A stretch of 64,000 nucleotides of DNA from Mermis nigrescens (GCA_036768485.1 JAVLUZ010000020.1:186001-250000); one strand, 5' to 3'; shown: positions 25,811 to 37,489, counted from the first letter of the stretch. The notes: generated by a model not told the origin, from the letters alone. Translations and numbers: made by a program.

Positions 25811-26871
25811 AGTTAGAACAATTCGCGAACCAACGCTAAGAGTTTCATGTAAAATTAGCTGCTGGAAGAAGAATTGAGGCGAAATTCTCTAAATCGTATT
25901 TAGCTTTTCAAAAACCATGCGTTTGTTGCTTTCGGCTTGTTTACACTGAATCGTACGCGCGTTGGTTTAAATTATTCGAAAGACAATTTATAGTTTGACA
26001 TCCTGCTTTGTTGTGAGCTCGTCTTCAACGAGTAATTATGGTCTACGAAACATTCCGTAATTATCTGGTAACCCGTCCCTTACTTGCTTGACGGCGCCAG
26101 ATCGTGCATTTTAAGTATTCAATTCGGAATCAGAGGTCCAATAAACCCCAAAGGCCGAATTCGGGAAGTATCACCCAAGCTGTGCTTCTGCATCAAAAAG
26201 CAAAAATCCGAAAATTCACTTTATTGATAGGGTATGTTTTGGTTCCTGTATTTCAAAAACCAATCCGTGAATTCTCATCAAATTCCACAGTAAGGTCAGT
26301 CGGGATATTACCTAAAAATGAGTTGTAATTTATATAAAATTTATCCTCTGCGATTCGAGATATGAAGAAACATGCAACCTTAAAAAGTATTTTCCTTACG
26401 GTTTTTCGTCAGAGTACACTGTGGTGTAAAGTGGTTTACACCAGTCGATATTGCATTAAATGTTGGTATAGGGTGGCATAAAATATCACCACATGCGCAT
26501 TCAAGTTATATAGAAGAGGAAAAGATACAGCGAGAAGCATGAATGGGTATTATAGGTGTAGGCACGTAAAGGAATAGCTGAATGAAAAAAGATGGATGAA
26601 GACAGAACACATAGAGTGCACATAACTGCATAGAAATTATACAGTAAGTGCCACTAAAGTCACATGCATATCGCAATTATTACAACCGTTTGGAAAGGAG
26701 TTTCGGGAGACAAGATTTCCTTCTCAGGAATACGACTTATCCCGTCTAATGTACATGGATAGACCTCAGAATTAAATTTTGGCATGTCTTTTGGGGAACC
26801 CGGAAGTTTTATGCCACCCCAGAATCCCAGAATTCGGCTGCTTCTCATGTATGCTTTGGATCGCAGAGGTC
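25811..26871. other. 3' flank of the membrane-protein gene
   Basis: The first ~200 bp share sequence with the flank of the pseudogene at 57361-57560 (CGAAAG and TTGCTGCTTTCGG blocks, GAGCTCG). No further gene. Confidence 0.45.
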
Positions 26872-26879
26872 TATGATAA

Positions 26880-27119
26880 ATGTAAATAGACGTAGAGGAA
26901 GGGGCTCCAGGGTATGCACCCACACAGGAGACCCCATCAAAAACCAATATACTTTCAGCTCATAATTCAATTTTTGATTCTTTTTGTTCTTTCCGCTGAT
27001 GATAGTGCTCGATGAGATACTTTAAAAACATGGTCTTCTTCCCCATACCACCATTTTAAGATAATTTTTTACCTTTAAAAATTCTTGCACCCCCTAGAAT
27101 TTTAGTGCTGCCCACCTAA
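26880..27119 (-). mobile_element. family-1 hAT-like MITE, degenerate
   Basis: Flanks TATGATAA (26872-26879) and GATGATAA (27120-27127) match at seven of eight. Inner sequence matches the family; the GTGGGC at the distal end is eroded. Confidence 0.75.
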
Positions 27120-27127
27120 GATGATAA

Positions 27128-28104
27128 AGCTCTAAATGTACTTAAGCACATTTTATTGTCTCACTTGCTTTGATAGATCTACATACGCATTGACACATGG
27201 AGAATGAAATAACTAAAAACCATTTTGCGCAAAAGAGAAGCACACCGAATAAATAACTTAAAGCGTGTAACGATTTCTAAAAAAGAGAAAGTCGAAAAGC
27301 ACACGGTTCTTAAAAACGAAAACCAAGTACCCAATATCGAACACACGAAATTTATGCAAATAACAATAGAAATGACAGACCGCATTTCAATGCTTCCATT
27401 CACGGCTCTGAAGTTTGATTCTAAATTTAAAATCCATCATTTGGATTATAAAATTTCATTTTAAAATTTTTCAAATCAGCAGAGAATATATTTTTTTTAG
27501 TGAGGAGAGTAGTTTGTTCTAAAAAATAGCTTACACATCATAGCCGCATATGCCAAAATTTGGGGTCTACAAAACGTTTGAAGGTCAAGAGACGTGGAGA
27601 ATTTTCGCAAGGGCAAACACGCTATTGTTCGACGTTCCCCAATTAGATCTTCCGGAAAGTTCAGACCCGGCCGGATCCACGTTTGGTCAAAACCGCCTGT
27701 TCAAATATAATTTTGTAATTCACAAAAAAATTCAACCATATCGATCGTTCTAGTTATTTTAAATCTTATTCAGGTAACCAATTGCTTTCCTCGATAATGG
27801 ATCTAAGGCGGATTATGTCGACGATATCTTATCAAATAAAAATTTCGGAACCCTGTCTTTGATTTCTAAGCTTTTGGTAAAGAGAGATAAGAATTGTAAA
27901 GGGATTCTCCATCTTACCTCATTCAACAGTATACAAGAAAGAGGAGGTTATAAAGATATCCCGCGAAAAGTTGATCGTTACCCATCCACAAAGTCGCCAT
28001 TTTTACACCCTCACTTTTTGACAACAAATAGCTTTTTTGCCATTCTGGTGGTATTCTGTCATGCATATTTCCAAGATCATTTACCCCTATCCCTGTAAAA
28101 TGAC
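27128..28104. other. intergenic DNA with one short open frame
   Basis: A 67-codon frame at 27550-27753 (KFGVYKTFEGQETWRIF) has plausible composition, but no support from splicing or homology. Confidence 0.35.
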
Positions 28105-28112
28105 ACTCTTTC

Positions 28113-28644
28113 ACACGTGGGCGTGGGGGAGGTTGGGGTATGCACCCCAAGAAGTTCGAACACCCCCTTCTCTATAGAAACCGAAATACCCCCCCCTCCC
28201 GAAATTCAATTTCTGAAATTTGTTCTTGTATTTTTCACAATTTTCTCTGATTTCAATGGATATTGCTCGATGAGAACGTTAAAACATGGTTAGTTTCGCC
28301 ATACCACCATAGGTGGGCAGCACCAAAATTCTGGGGGTGAAAAAATTTCTGGCAAGGGGTGAAAAAATTTTCAAAGGTCAAAAAATGGTCTTAAAAGTGG
28401 TTGTATGGCGAAAAAACACCATTTTTCGACGTTTCTCATCAAGCACTATCCAATGGAATCAAAAAATTGCTAAAAAAGCAAAAAAAATTTTCTGGGGAGG
28501 ATTTTGATTTCTGGGGGGGTATTTCAACTTCTGGGGGTGCATACCCCCGAATCTCCCACGCCCATGTGTGCATACCACTATTTTGAGGTCCATTTTTTGA
28601 CCTTTAAAAATGCATTAACTAGAATTTATGTGCTGACCACCTAT
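28113..28644 (-). mobile_element. family-1 MITE interrupted by another family-1 MITE
   Basis: Outer copy occupies 28113-28308 and 28580-28644. It begins TCACACGTGGGC and ends CCACCTAT. The second copy (28309-28571) is inserted in the opposite orientation. The outer target duplication is unclear. The distal end lies 58 bp from the methyltransferase stop codon. Confidence 0.85.
28309..28571 (+). mobile_element. family-1 hAT-like MITE nested in a family-1 MITE
   Basis: Flanked by ATACCACC (28301-28308) and ATACCACT (28572-28579), a sequence native to the outer MITE. Begins ATAGGTGGGCAGCACC and ends GCCCATGTGTGC. Confidence 0.9.
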
Positions 28645-28702
28645 GCACTGCATACCCTACGAGCGGTATATTTTAAGACAAACGACAAAGCCTTTAGCCG
28701 AA

Positions 28703-29599
28703 TCAAGCTCTGTTGAACAAGTAAAACAACGGAGGCTCATTAATGCCGAATAATTTTAAGCACGATTCGTGGATGAAGCTAAATTCGTGCGCCGGATACG
28801 AATAATAATTGTGTTCCTTGTAGAAGAGCAAAAAACGGGCTTTGGCCAAATTTTCGTACAACTTGATCCAACGACCGACGTCGCCCGACGCCTTGTTGTG
28901 CATTTCGATGAAGATTTGGCAAACCGAGCCGTTGGTCATCATTTCGCTGTTCAAAAACGACGAACCCAAACCGTATTCGCCGCCTTCGATATCGATTTTT
29001 AAAAAATCGATCCGACGATGGCCCAGCGTTTTGACGACGTCGTCGATCGTGTATTCGGATTTTTCCACGTCCGTCTCGGCCGATATCTTCCACCGCTTGA
29101 ACGTCCCGTTGAACGACTCGAATATATCCGCCTTCTGATCGACGTTGTCGAAGCAAAAAATTTGGCACTGTTTGTCCAAAATTTCGTACATTTCCGATTC
29201 GAAACTCGTATCGCCGCTGACGCCCAGCGAATAGACGACGCTGGCAGTCGGATAGGCGACGCCGGACAAAACGCTCCAGGGGCTGCAGACCCATTTTCCG
29301 CCGTCCCCGATGTTGCCCACGCGGACGGGCCACGGGCACACGGTTTGGGGTATCAGATAAGTTAGCATATTTGCGAAATTTAAATTTTCCGCCCTCAGGG
29401 CCTTCGTCAGTTCGGCCGATTTTCGCCGATAATGCGCGCTCGATCTGAGGAAGTGCTCCCGTCGGAATGATGTTTCGGCGACATTGGACAAAAATATGGG
29501 CAATCGCTCAATCGCTTCGATTCGGAACGTCCACAGAACGAATAAGAAGGCAGAAAAGCCTATTATTGAAATATAGCCGAAGTACTGATACCGCCACAT
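28703..29599 (-). CDS. METTL24-like type II membrane methyltransferase (Methyltransf_22 family)
   Basis: A single uninterrupted reading frame encodes about 298 residues and ends in TGA at 28703-28705. The frame is open a little further upstream, to a GTG at 29611 and a TAA beyond it, but the first ATG is at 29599, so that start is chosen. Residues about 8-25 form one hydrophobic segment near the N terminus, which suggests a signal anchor and a lumenal catalytic domain, as in Golgi type II proteins. The family signature is clear: GDGGKWVC at about 98-105, YSLGVSGDTSFE at 123-134 (the likely S-adenosylmethionine loop), DFLKIDIEGGEYG at 198-210 and FIEMHNK at 230-236. These belong to the Methyltransf_22/METTL24 group, related to FkbM methyltransferases; the substrate is unknown. 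Length suits the family and there is no frameshift. The gene is visibly richer in G+C than its surroundings and has no intron, so retroposition or an unseen 5' exon is possible. A nested MITE pair begins 58 bp past the stop codon. Confidence 0.88.
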   Translation of the reverse strand: MWRYQYFGYISIIGFSAFLFVLWTFRIEAIERLPIFLSNVAETSFRREHFLRSSAHYRRKSAELTKALRAENLNFANMLTYLIPQTVCPWPVRVGNIGDGGKWVCSPWSVLSGVAYPTASVVYSLGVSGDTSFESEMYEILDKQCQIFCFDNVDQKADIFESFNGTFKRWKISAETDVEKSEYTIDDVVKTLGHRRIDFLKIDIEGGEYGLGSSFLNSEMMTNGSVCQIFIEMHNKASGDVGRWIKLYENLAKARFLLFYKEHNYYSYPAHEFSFIHESCLKLFGINEPPLFYLFNRA

Positions 29600-29611
29600 T
29601 GATAAGCGCAC

Positions 29612-29841
29612 GAACCCGAATGCCGATCGTTTTTCGTTTTGTTAGAAATATCGATAGCTAAAAACTCAAACAATATCTTCGAATCGTAAATTGAAAATTT
29701 TGATAAATTTTATTTTTTATCTTTTTACTCATGTTTTAAATATTTCCTAATTAGCTCTTTCCATTCCTTCCTATTCCTGCTGAAAATTCAACAATACACA
29801 GGCACTTAAGGACGTAGAAGAGCGGTGACTGCTTCCAAAAT
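29612..29841. promoter_or_regulatory. presumed 5' region of the methyltransferase gene
   Basis: About 230 AT-rich bp between the start codon and a family-2 MITE. TATAAA is not present at a convincing place, so the promoter is inferred only from position. Confidence 0.25.
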
Positions 29842-30016
29842 CAGGCACGTATTCCTGGGGGGAATAGGGGTTAGGAACCCGAAAATTTGGAAAAATCGAA
29901 AAATTGGACTTTTTAAACGTTATGTTGTGCAATTTTTGGCCTTTTAAAGCTAGAGTCCCTCTCGAAAATTAGTTTCGCCTCCCTCCCCCAAAATAAGACG
30001 GCCAGCTGCGTGCCTA
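29842..30016 (-). mobile_element. family-2 hAT-like MITE
   Basis: Starts CAGGCACGTA and ends CAGCTGCGTGCCT. Flanks TCCAAAAT and ACATAAAA do not match. It lies between the methyltransferase 5' flank and FB-2. Confidence 0.85.
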
Positions 30017-30119
30017 CATAAAACACTCACAAGTTTGCCCCTCCCAGAATTTTAGCGCAGCCCGTGCATACTTACAACACAAGTTACAAATTTTACCTTT
30101 AAGATACTCTTATATCAAG

Positions 30120-31293
30120 CGCTCTGTCCCGATTCTCCGACCGTCCCGATTCTCCGACGTCGATTCCCGATTCCGAATCCGACCGTCCCGATTCTCCGCC
30201 TAATGCTAAGAGAGATTATATTGAGATTCGCGAAAATCTCGTTTCTCCGACCGTCCCGATTCTCCGCCCGTCCCGATTCCCGACCATCCCGATTCTCCGA
30301 CCGTCTCGATTCTCCGACCGTCCCGATTCTCCGTCCGTCCTGATTTTCCGACTTTTCCCGATTCTCCGACTACAGATTCAAATATGACAGGGGGCAGAAA
30401 CCACATGTCAATCAACTGCTGAATAGCGGTTGCACATACATTTAATAAAAGACTTATTTAGAGATTGAATTATTATATAATTTTACGGATTTTTTTCATA
30501 ACGTATCATTTTTGTCATTCAGTAAAATTAAAAGTAATTTTTTTTGTCTGACATTACAATTATTCGTTTCATTTTGACTTTAAAAAGTGAGAATAAACAG
30601 AAGTTACATCAAAGTATATCTCCTTGCCTAGCTCAGACTTTTAGTATTAATGCACTTATATACCTTTGTATGTCAAACATCTTTATAACGACGCTAAATA
30701 TTTTTGTCTAATTTGCATTTTCAATTTTTTTGTTTCTATTTTTATAAGTCAGAGCAGAGTTTCATCGCATTCGTTACGCTGATTAATCGAATAAATAGGT
30801 ATCCATGTACCTATATAAGTGGTCGATTGAATAAGTATATATGTATGTACATATCTGTACGCAAAACACATATATACATGTTGTGTACATGCGTGGGATG
30901 CGTTCGTAGGTACTGCATTATAAATCGTGCAATGCAGTCGTAGTCAAAACTTGTCAAATCTTACCATGGTCGGAGAATCGGGATGGTTGGAGAATCGGGA
31001 CGATGGAGAATCGGGACGGTCGGAGAAACGAGATTCTCGCGAATTCAAAAAAAGTCTTTTAGTATTAGGCGGAGAATCGGGACGGTCGGAGAATCGGGAA
31101 AGTCGGAGAATCGGGACGGTCGGAAAATCGGGATGGTCGGACAATTGGGACGGTCGGGGAATCGGGATGGTCGGAGAATCGGGACGGTCGGAGAATCGGG
31201 ACGGTCGGAGAATCGGGATGGTCGGACAATTGGGACGGTCGGGGAATCGGGATGGTCGGAGAATCGGGACGGTCGGAGAATCGGGACACAATC
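30120..31293. mobile_element. foldback-like element FB-2 with 18-bp GACGGTCGGAGAATCGGG arms
   Basis: Exact 8-bp duplication ATATCAAG at 30112-30119 and 31294-31301. The left arm (30126-30370) and right arm (30963-31290) are inverted tandem arrays of the 18-bp unit. Both arms carry the same interruption: AACGAGATT..TCGCGAAT and a TAGTATTAGGC/GCCTAATGCTA block, so the arms are old inverted copies, not independent expansions. Read inward, the right end is GATTGTGTCCC. The ~590-bp core is AT-rich and shows no gene. Because the unit is a multiple of three, several frames are falsely open. Confidence 0.85.
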
Positions 31294-31759
31294 ATATCAA
31301 GGGATTATTAGCTTTCCGGAGTTAAATAAATCGATAAAACCAGAAAAGAGTATACAACAGTGGCACTATTTAATAGCAGGTGCTTTTCTTTTTCAATCAG
31401 ATTTTGTTTAATTGAATGGTATCAAAATTTAAAAAAACATAGTCCTTTCGTTTTTCATAGTCTAGAAATTTAACAATACTTAGAAGCTTTCATGGGTGTA
31501 AAAAGAGGTGGTAGGGTGTTTAGCACCCCGGAGAGACTCCTCGCATTCCCCAAAATTAAATTTCCATCCAAAAATAAATTAAAAATTCTAAAAATTTCTA
31601 ATTAACAAATTTCTTATTGCGATTTTTGACTCACAAGGTCAGCCTATTCTCAGAATTCGGTTGCAGACCACGAATGCCCACTCCCAGGACCTGTTTTGGG
31701 ATCGACCCACAGAACGGCCGTGAAACTCCATTTAACTCATCGAAAACTGCTTCAAAATT

Positions 31760-32277
31760 TCGCTATCGAATTCCAGTCTGTGGAACTGTTGAAAAATTAA
31801 TTAGTAGAGATAATTTTGAAGAAAGGGAACAATTGGCACTTCATTAACTATTATTGAAGCTGCGTTCTACAAAAATGTAGCAGGTTGGGAATTTTTGTTA
31901 ATGAAATTTTCGAATAATTCTTTGCTTTTATCATTAAAAATCTCTTTCTCGCTGCTTGTAGGCATCATTTAATAGAAAAAATAAAGGTCTTCACAGAAAA
32001 TGACCTACTTCATCCTATAAAGGAAGCAAAACCGATTCAAATAACAAATCATTTTCTTGAATCTGATTTTAAAAATGCATTTAGGTATAAAAAATCCATT
32101 AAAAAGAAATATGCGACACTGTTGTTAAAAATAATTCACTATGAGGATGTGCACATCCAGAATGCGCTGTTATACGATTGTTTAAAAAATCTGAAGAGAA
32201 TTCTGCCGGCAAAAGCAGTTGCAGTGCAATTGCCTTATTCTAAGATAAGTAACTCGGATAAATCAAATGGAAGGTAA
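31760..32277 (+). pseudogene. degenerate coding remnant, possibly fatty-acid-synthase enoylreductase-like
   Basis: Between about 31964 and 32277 a long frame without an ATG start reads HHLIEKIKVF...HPIKEAKPI...FLESDFKNAFRY...TLLLKI and ends TAA. Just upstream (31806-31960) another frame is open and reads GTIGTSLTIIEAAFYKNVAG, then runs into a stop at the GGCATCATTTAA junction, so one or two frameshifts or a splice junction separate the pieces. A TTTCTCGCTGCTTGTAG acceptor-like run precedes the second piece. The pattern L..G...PI......F....AFRY....K...LLKI recalls the C-terminal end of the enoylreductase domain in animal fatty acid synthases, but the resemblance is loose. It may instead be an exon of an unrecognised gene. 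Confidence 0.35.
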
Positions 32278-33170
32278 TTTGAAACTACAAAAACCAAAAT
32301 AAATAAACATTACAAAAACTAAAGGATAGAAAAAATAAAAACTCGAAAAGAAAGCTGAACTGTAAGGACGGCTGATTCTTTAAGAAGAAAATATAGTATG
32401 CGAGGAATTCAAGAAATTCACTGCTTATCAAAATACTGCCATAAAAACAAACAAGGCGGCAAAGGTGAGAAAAACAAACGAAATTTAGGCGTGGTTTTCT
32501 CGATGTCAGCCAAATTGAAAACTAGTTTCATGACAAATGTTGTTTTGGCGATTCAATTTTAAAAATCGCGAAAATTTAATACACGACACTTGATCTGGCA
32601 GCATATTTAAATGTAGAAATATGCTATGTTCCGAAGCCGGTGTCTGTGAAATATTTGATTTATTAGCGAAAATGAGATGAATTGATCCTTTATTAATTAT
32701 TATTTATTTCATAAAATTAAAGAGGATAAAATTCAGTTTATACTGGTTTTATGCTTCGCTTCAGATAACCCAAAGAGCAAATTTTGGATCAATTATTGAT
32801 ATTTCGTGCGAAAATAAGTAGTTTGATCGATTATTCTTGGGGCAAAAACGTTCAAACTGCTTAGCTAAAATTTTTTTATAATCGTCGTTACCTAATTTTT
32901 TATTGATCTTTGGGCGCTGTGCGTCGAATGTTAATAGTTGTATATGTTGCTCACTATTTTTGTTCTTATTTATTTATATGTATTTCAAAAAATAATTTTC
33001 AAATAGTTGTACATCTTCACTTTCAGGTGTGCATATAGCTTTCGAATTATTTGAATCTTAATGCATTTTCCTGTTCTAATTTTTCATATTTTTCCAAATA
33101 TTTTCCTACTTTCACAACCAGCTCGGTCTTGCCCGAGCACCCTATCCCAACAAGCAGTTCAAATTGTGGC

Positions 33171-33332
33171 CAGGCACGTAGCTGGCCGTCCTATTTTGAG
33201 GGGCCAACACAATTTTTTGGGGGACTAAGCCCAAAAAGGCCAAAAATAGCACAAAATAAAGTTTGAAAAGTCATATTTTTCTGAATTTCGGGGGGTCCAA
33301 ACCCCCCTATTCTTCTCAGAGATACGTGCCTG
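33171..33332 (+). mobile_element. family-2 hAT-like MITE, type copy
   Basis: Exact duplication ATTGTGGC at 33163-33170 and 33333-33340; CAGGCACGTAGCT and GATACGTGCCTG ends; 162 bp. Confidence 0.93.
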
Positions 33333-33340
33333 ATTGTGGC

Positions 33341-36300
33341 TTGATTTTATGGATAATTGAAGCAATACATTTCACAACGATAAGGTTTTTTTGAAGAATC
33401 AAAATGATCCTCGTGGAGAAAAACCCTTTGCGGCCATTTAACGTTGACAAACAACTATCTGACATACAGTCCATGCAACATCATTATAAATAATTATAAT
33501 TTAAGAATTTCACTTAATCCATGCGACTGGAGACATGCCTGAAATGTGTGATAATAAAAGATGACTGGAAATCTTAGAGGGTATCCGAAAACGCCTTTAA
33601 AAAATTAAAAATGCGTTTTGAACTTACACAAATGTGCCAAATTTTATGCGCAAAAGTACCGAATTCGTCATATTTCGACACGCGATTTAGTCCAGCCTAT
33701 TTAAGTTAATCACTTGAGTAGGATAGCAAAAAATGATAACGAAATATTGAAAATTTAAACTAGATGGAACGCATAAATAAAAAAATGAGTAAACAAATCA
33801 TAAATGAATCATAAAAACAAATATTGAATTAATATTCCGAAAAGCGGGTCAGAGTCTACCCACATTTAATTTTTATACGCTCGCAAATATCATTTTCGTA
33901 TTTTACGAGTCGAAAAATCCTGTTTCGCGGGAAACTTGCTGAATGTCGAGCCGTAATCGTATTATATCGTATAAGCCGGTTCTATTTGACATGACTAAGA
34001 TATTACTGTTTATTTTTCTCGAAAAATTGCACAAAAAAAACAAGAAAAACATTTTTTCCCCGTTTTTCATTTTTTCCATTCTAAGGGTCTAGATTCCCAA
34101 ATTTCCAACGTGCACATCCGGTTGTAGTACTCAACGTCGCTAAAAAAACGCCGTTTACCTAAAAAACTTCAGAAATCGCCAGAAAAGCTTAAAAGGATTT
34201 TGATTGATGCAAAAAATGTGGATATTTAAATAAATAAATAACTTGAAAAAATAAGTTAAAAAGATATAGTGAGTCACGCTAGTGCATCGAGACAAAAAAG
34301 CACCATGTAGCAGTGTAGTAATAGCTTTTTTCATACTGCGTCTATCTGTAAGTGAGTGAGTAGGTAAAAATTTTCATAAATTCATACATTGATGATTATG
34401 CGAATATCGCCCCAAATGTAGCGATAGTAATTATTCTCATATAAAGCTTAAACCTCTGCACTAAAAAATCAAAAATGTTTCGACATTTGTGCAAGCTGCA
34501 ATTGAAATCGTCATGTGAAGCTGTATTATTATACAAATTTATCATCACAATTGACCAACGCTAAATTTTTGCTCTAAAGTGATCACACACAGCTGAAATC
34601 GCTTTATACTTTCGCTGGGCACCTAAAATTAGGCTGACGCCTCGCGATCAGAACAAACGTTTCCTCATTAAGCCTCATTTAAGACCCTCAATCCCAAACG
34701 TGCATGTCAGGTCCGGGCCCCTAAACAATCCAGCTGTTGGCCAGCGGCGGACTTAGATGCACAATATGGGCGATCTGGGGAGGGGTCAGCCGATCTGAAG
34801 GGCGGTGTCAAAAATTGTGCTTTTCAAGCCAAAATATCCTACAAAACCGGTGTAAGTGCTAAAAAGCGTTAAAACTACGTCATTATACAGCTTCCGATCA
34901 ATTTTGAGCATTTTTGGAGAACATTTCTTATTTTCATCAGTTTTTTGCCTTTATTTTGCCTCAGTTTCCCTATAAATTTCCCATTTTTCCACTATGGGTT
35001 TCTAGATTCCTAACCCCTCCACGTGCATGTCTCTTGGCAAATGCAGGATTATCTTACAGGGGAAGGGCGCAACCCCCAAATTTTCTCGGAATAGTCAATA
35101 ATTGTCCAGAAAAATCCGTTCATTAAGCTTAAAGTATCGGTTTTTTCGTCTTTTAGTCGACAGAATTCTTAAACTTTTCTATAAAAAAGCGTAAGTGCGA
35201 AAAATCGGCACACAGCATCGAAAAAATTCTCGAGAAATCGTTGTAAGAACTAAAAAATCATTGTTCTTTATATAAACTACTCTGCTAACGGAAAAATATA
35301 ACATTAATAACGTCAAGGAAGTCATCAAATGTCATTTGAGAAGATTAATTTATCAAAAAATCATAATAAAAACTGATTAAAATCATCATAACACGTCGTT
35401 TTCAGTGTGCAATAAATAATTTAAAGGTTTTTAAACTTTAATAATAGAACAAGAATGATACAGAAATGAAACATAGCTCGTTAGAAAGAGCGTCAAATTT
35501 TCTATCTATTCATAGAAAAATTCTAAAAATACGTTGGAAGTTAAAAGAGCTATACGTGAAACAAACAATCACAGTATTTTTCCAATATGGCGGCCTCATT
35601 TTTCTAATATGGCGTTTCCGACTTCAAAATGTGCTTAAACTTTTAATAATATGGAATGTACAGTCAGCAAAAGGTATACCTTATGGGGCAGCCATATTGA
35701 AAAAATCAAATTAAGATTGTAGTAGAACGAACAATTAAGAAAGAGAAAAAACAAAAAGGCATCAGATTTGGACCGCAAAAATATCTATTCTGCTACTTTC
35801 CAAAATATAAAACAAAATCTAAATACTTCAGTGACCATACAAAGTTTGAGCTGTTATTAGAGCAACATAATCTAGCAAAATTTTTCTTGCAAAATACTTT
35901 TACTTTAGAATGATCTGCTCAAACATTTTATTTTATGAAATCCGTCATTTGATTCTCGTGTCAACCTTAAAAAAGGCATTTCGCCGAAGTGCATTATTCA
36001 AAGGTGAGGTGGTGTGTGCGCGTGTGTGTACTTGCTGTGATCTGCAGTTGCACTCTAGGTGCATACTATAATTTCATTTGCATTAAATTTTCTAAAAGCC
36101 CAATGAATGCAGATTATGTATGGTCCTTACCGTCTTCGTAAGTGTCAATGGATCAAAAGTTACAATGCATAAATGTACTAAATTCTTCAAAAAAACGGTG
36201 TGAAAAAATACTAATTATTCGGTATTTTTTAAAATTTTTTTCCAACCATTTTTTGACGACAGGGGGCGGCTGCCCCCCAATCCTTCTAAATCCGCGCCTT

Positions 36301-36832
36301 CTGTCGGCCTCTCGTGTAGTGGCACGGCAATTGAGACTAACAAATATAGAGGATAGGGTGTAAAGCTGCATCTTGATGAAAAGCTACGCCGTTTATTGTG
36401 GGAAGGAATGGTTTTCGTAATTAAAGTACACCATGCAAATGCTTATCACCAAATAGACTCAAAGTCAAACGTAAACGTGGCATAAAGGCAAACAGAAAGA
36501 AAAACAAATGCTCCAAATCGATGCATTTGGTTGAAGGTTTTATACCGTAGCTGAAGTCTAAAAAGTTTGTGTGTGTTGTCATGTTTGAAAAGTGGGTAAT
36601 GTAGGTACCACCTATGTGCCTTGTAGTGTCTGAAAGCGTCGGGAGTCAAACTGTTTGGATTGAATAAAACGTTTTAAGTTTTCCCTACTATAAATGAACA
36701 CTATATACTAGGTTTAGTATTATATTGATCCCCTTCATAGAAGTCATTGATCTTCGATGATGGTCTGGAAGCCTACCCAACTCGCTTGTTTGACTGATGT
36801 TTGGTTTTTGGGTTATAGCAGTAAACCCCTCG
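33341..36832. other. AT-rich intergenic DNA
   Basis: No gene supported. Contains the family-4 repeat at 35095-35350 and loosely related CCGATCTGAAGGG.GGTGTC sequence near 34790. An 82-codon frame at 35466 has no recognisable content. Confidence 0.45.
35095..35350 (+). repeat. family-4 repeat, second copy
   Basis: Diverged companion of 23690-24050, in the same orientation. Confidence 0.5.
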
Positions 36833-36840
36833 TTCATCAC

Positions 36841-37481
36841 GATCGTTATAGCACCAGTAGAGCACCAATCGTCTCTTTATAGCACTTTGTATCGTTATAG
36901 CACTTTGTCGCGTTAGATCACCAGTGTGTCGCGTTACAGCACCTGTGAGTCTCGTTAGAGCACTAGCAAGTCGCGTTAGAGCACCAAGATTGTCTTATTA
37001 AGCTTTATACACGAAAATGATGGAGTTTACGTTATTTATGTAAGCATGCATAATACGCGTTTTATAATATAGGTACGTAACATTTTTTTATTTACAGAAA
37101 TACAGATAAAGGTACATTTTACTAAGCTAAAAGCTACTGAACAGGCAGTCAAATTGAATGAGCAATCGCTTTTATACGATTGCGGTTCGATTTTATGAAT
37201 TATACGTGTTCCTTTTGCTTGTTTTATCTTGTGGCACAATGTGCCTATTGTTGCTGCCCATGACGTTTTGCTGGTCATTTGAACACAACTGTATGCTGTG
37301 ATGACGTCAGGCAAATAGATATTTGAGGGTCAATCCGTTCGAGTGCTCTAACGAGACACAAGTGCCATAACTGGACACCTGAGTGCTCCAACGAGACATT
37401 TAGTGCCATAAGCAACTGGTGCTATAAGGCTACAAAGTGCTCCAACGATACTGCTCAAAAGTGCTCTAACGAGACTTTACC
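36841..37481. mobile_element. foldback-like element FB-6 with ~21-bp CGTTAGAGCACC arms
   Basis: Exact 8-bp duplication TTCATCAC at 36833-36840 and 37482-37489. The left arm (36841-36995) repeats CGTTAGAGCACC with a period of about 21 bp. The right arm (37335-37475) carries GTGCTCTAACGAGAC in inverted orientation. The left end begins GATCGTTATAGC and the right end is GACTTTACC. No gene in the core. Confidence 0.8.
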
Positions 37482-37489
37482 TTCATCAC

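Noticed and set aside
28779..29365. Arg-rich frames on both strands over the methyltransferase
   Set aside because: These are shadow frames of the real gene in GC-richer sequence.
30927..31411. Long overlapping frames on both strands encoding GESGR/RIGTV-type repeats
   Set aside because: They arise from the 18-bp minisatellite arm, whose length is a multiple of three, so stops are absent in most frames at once.
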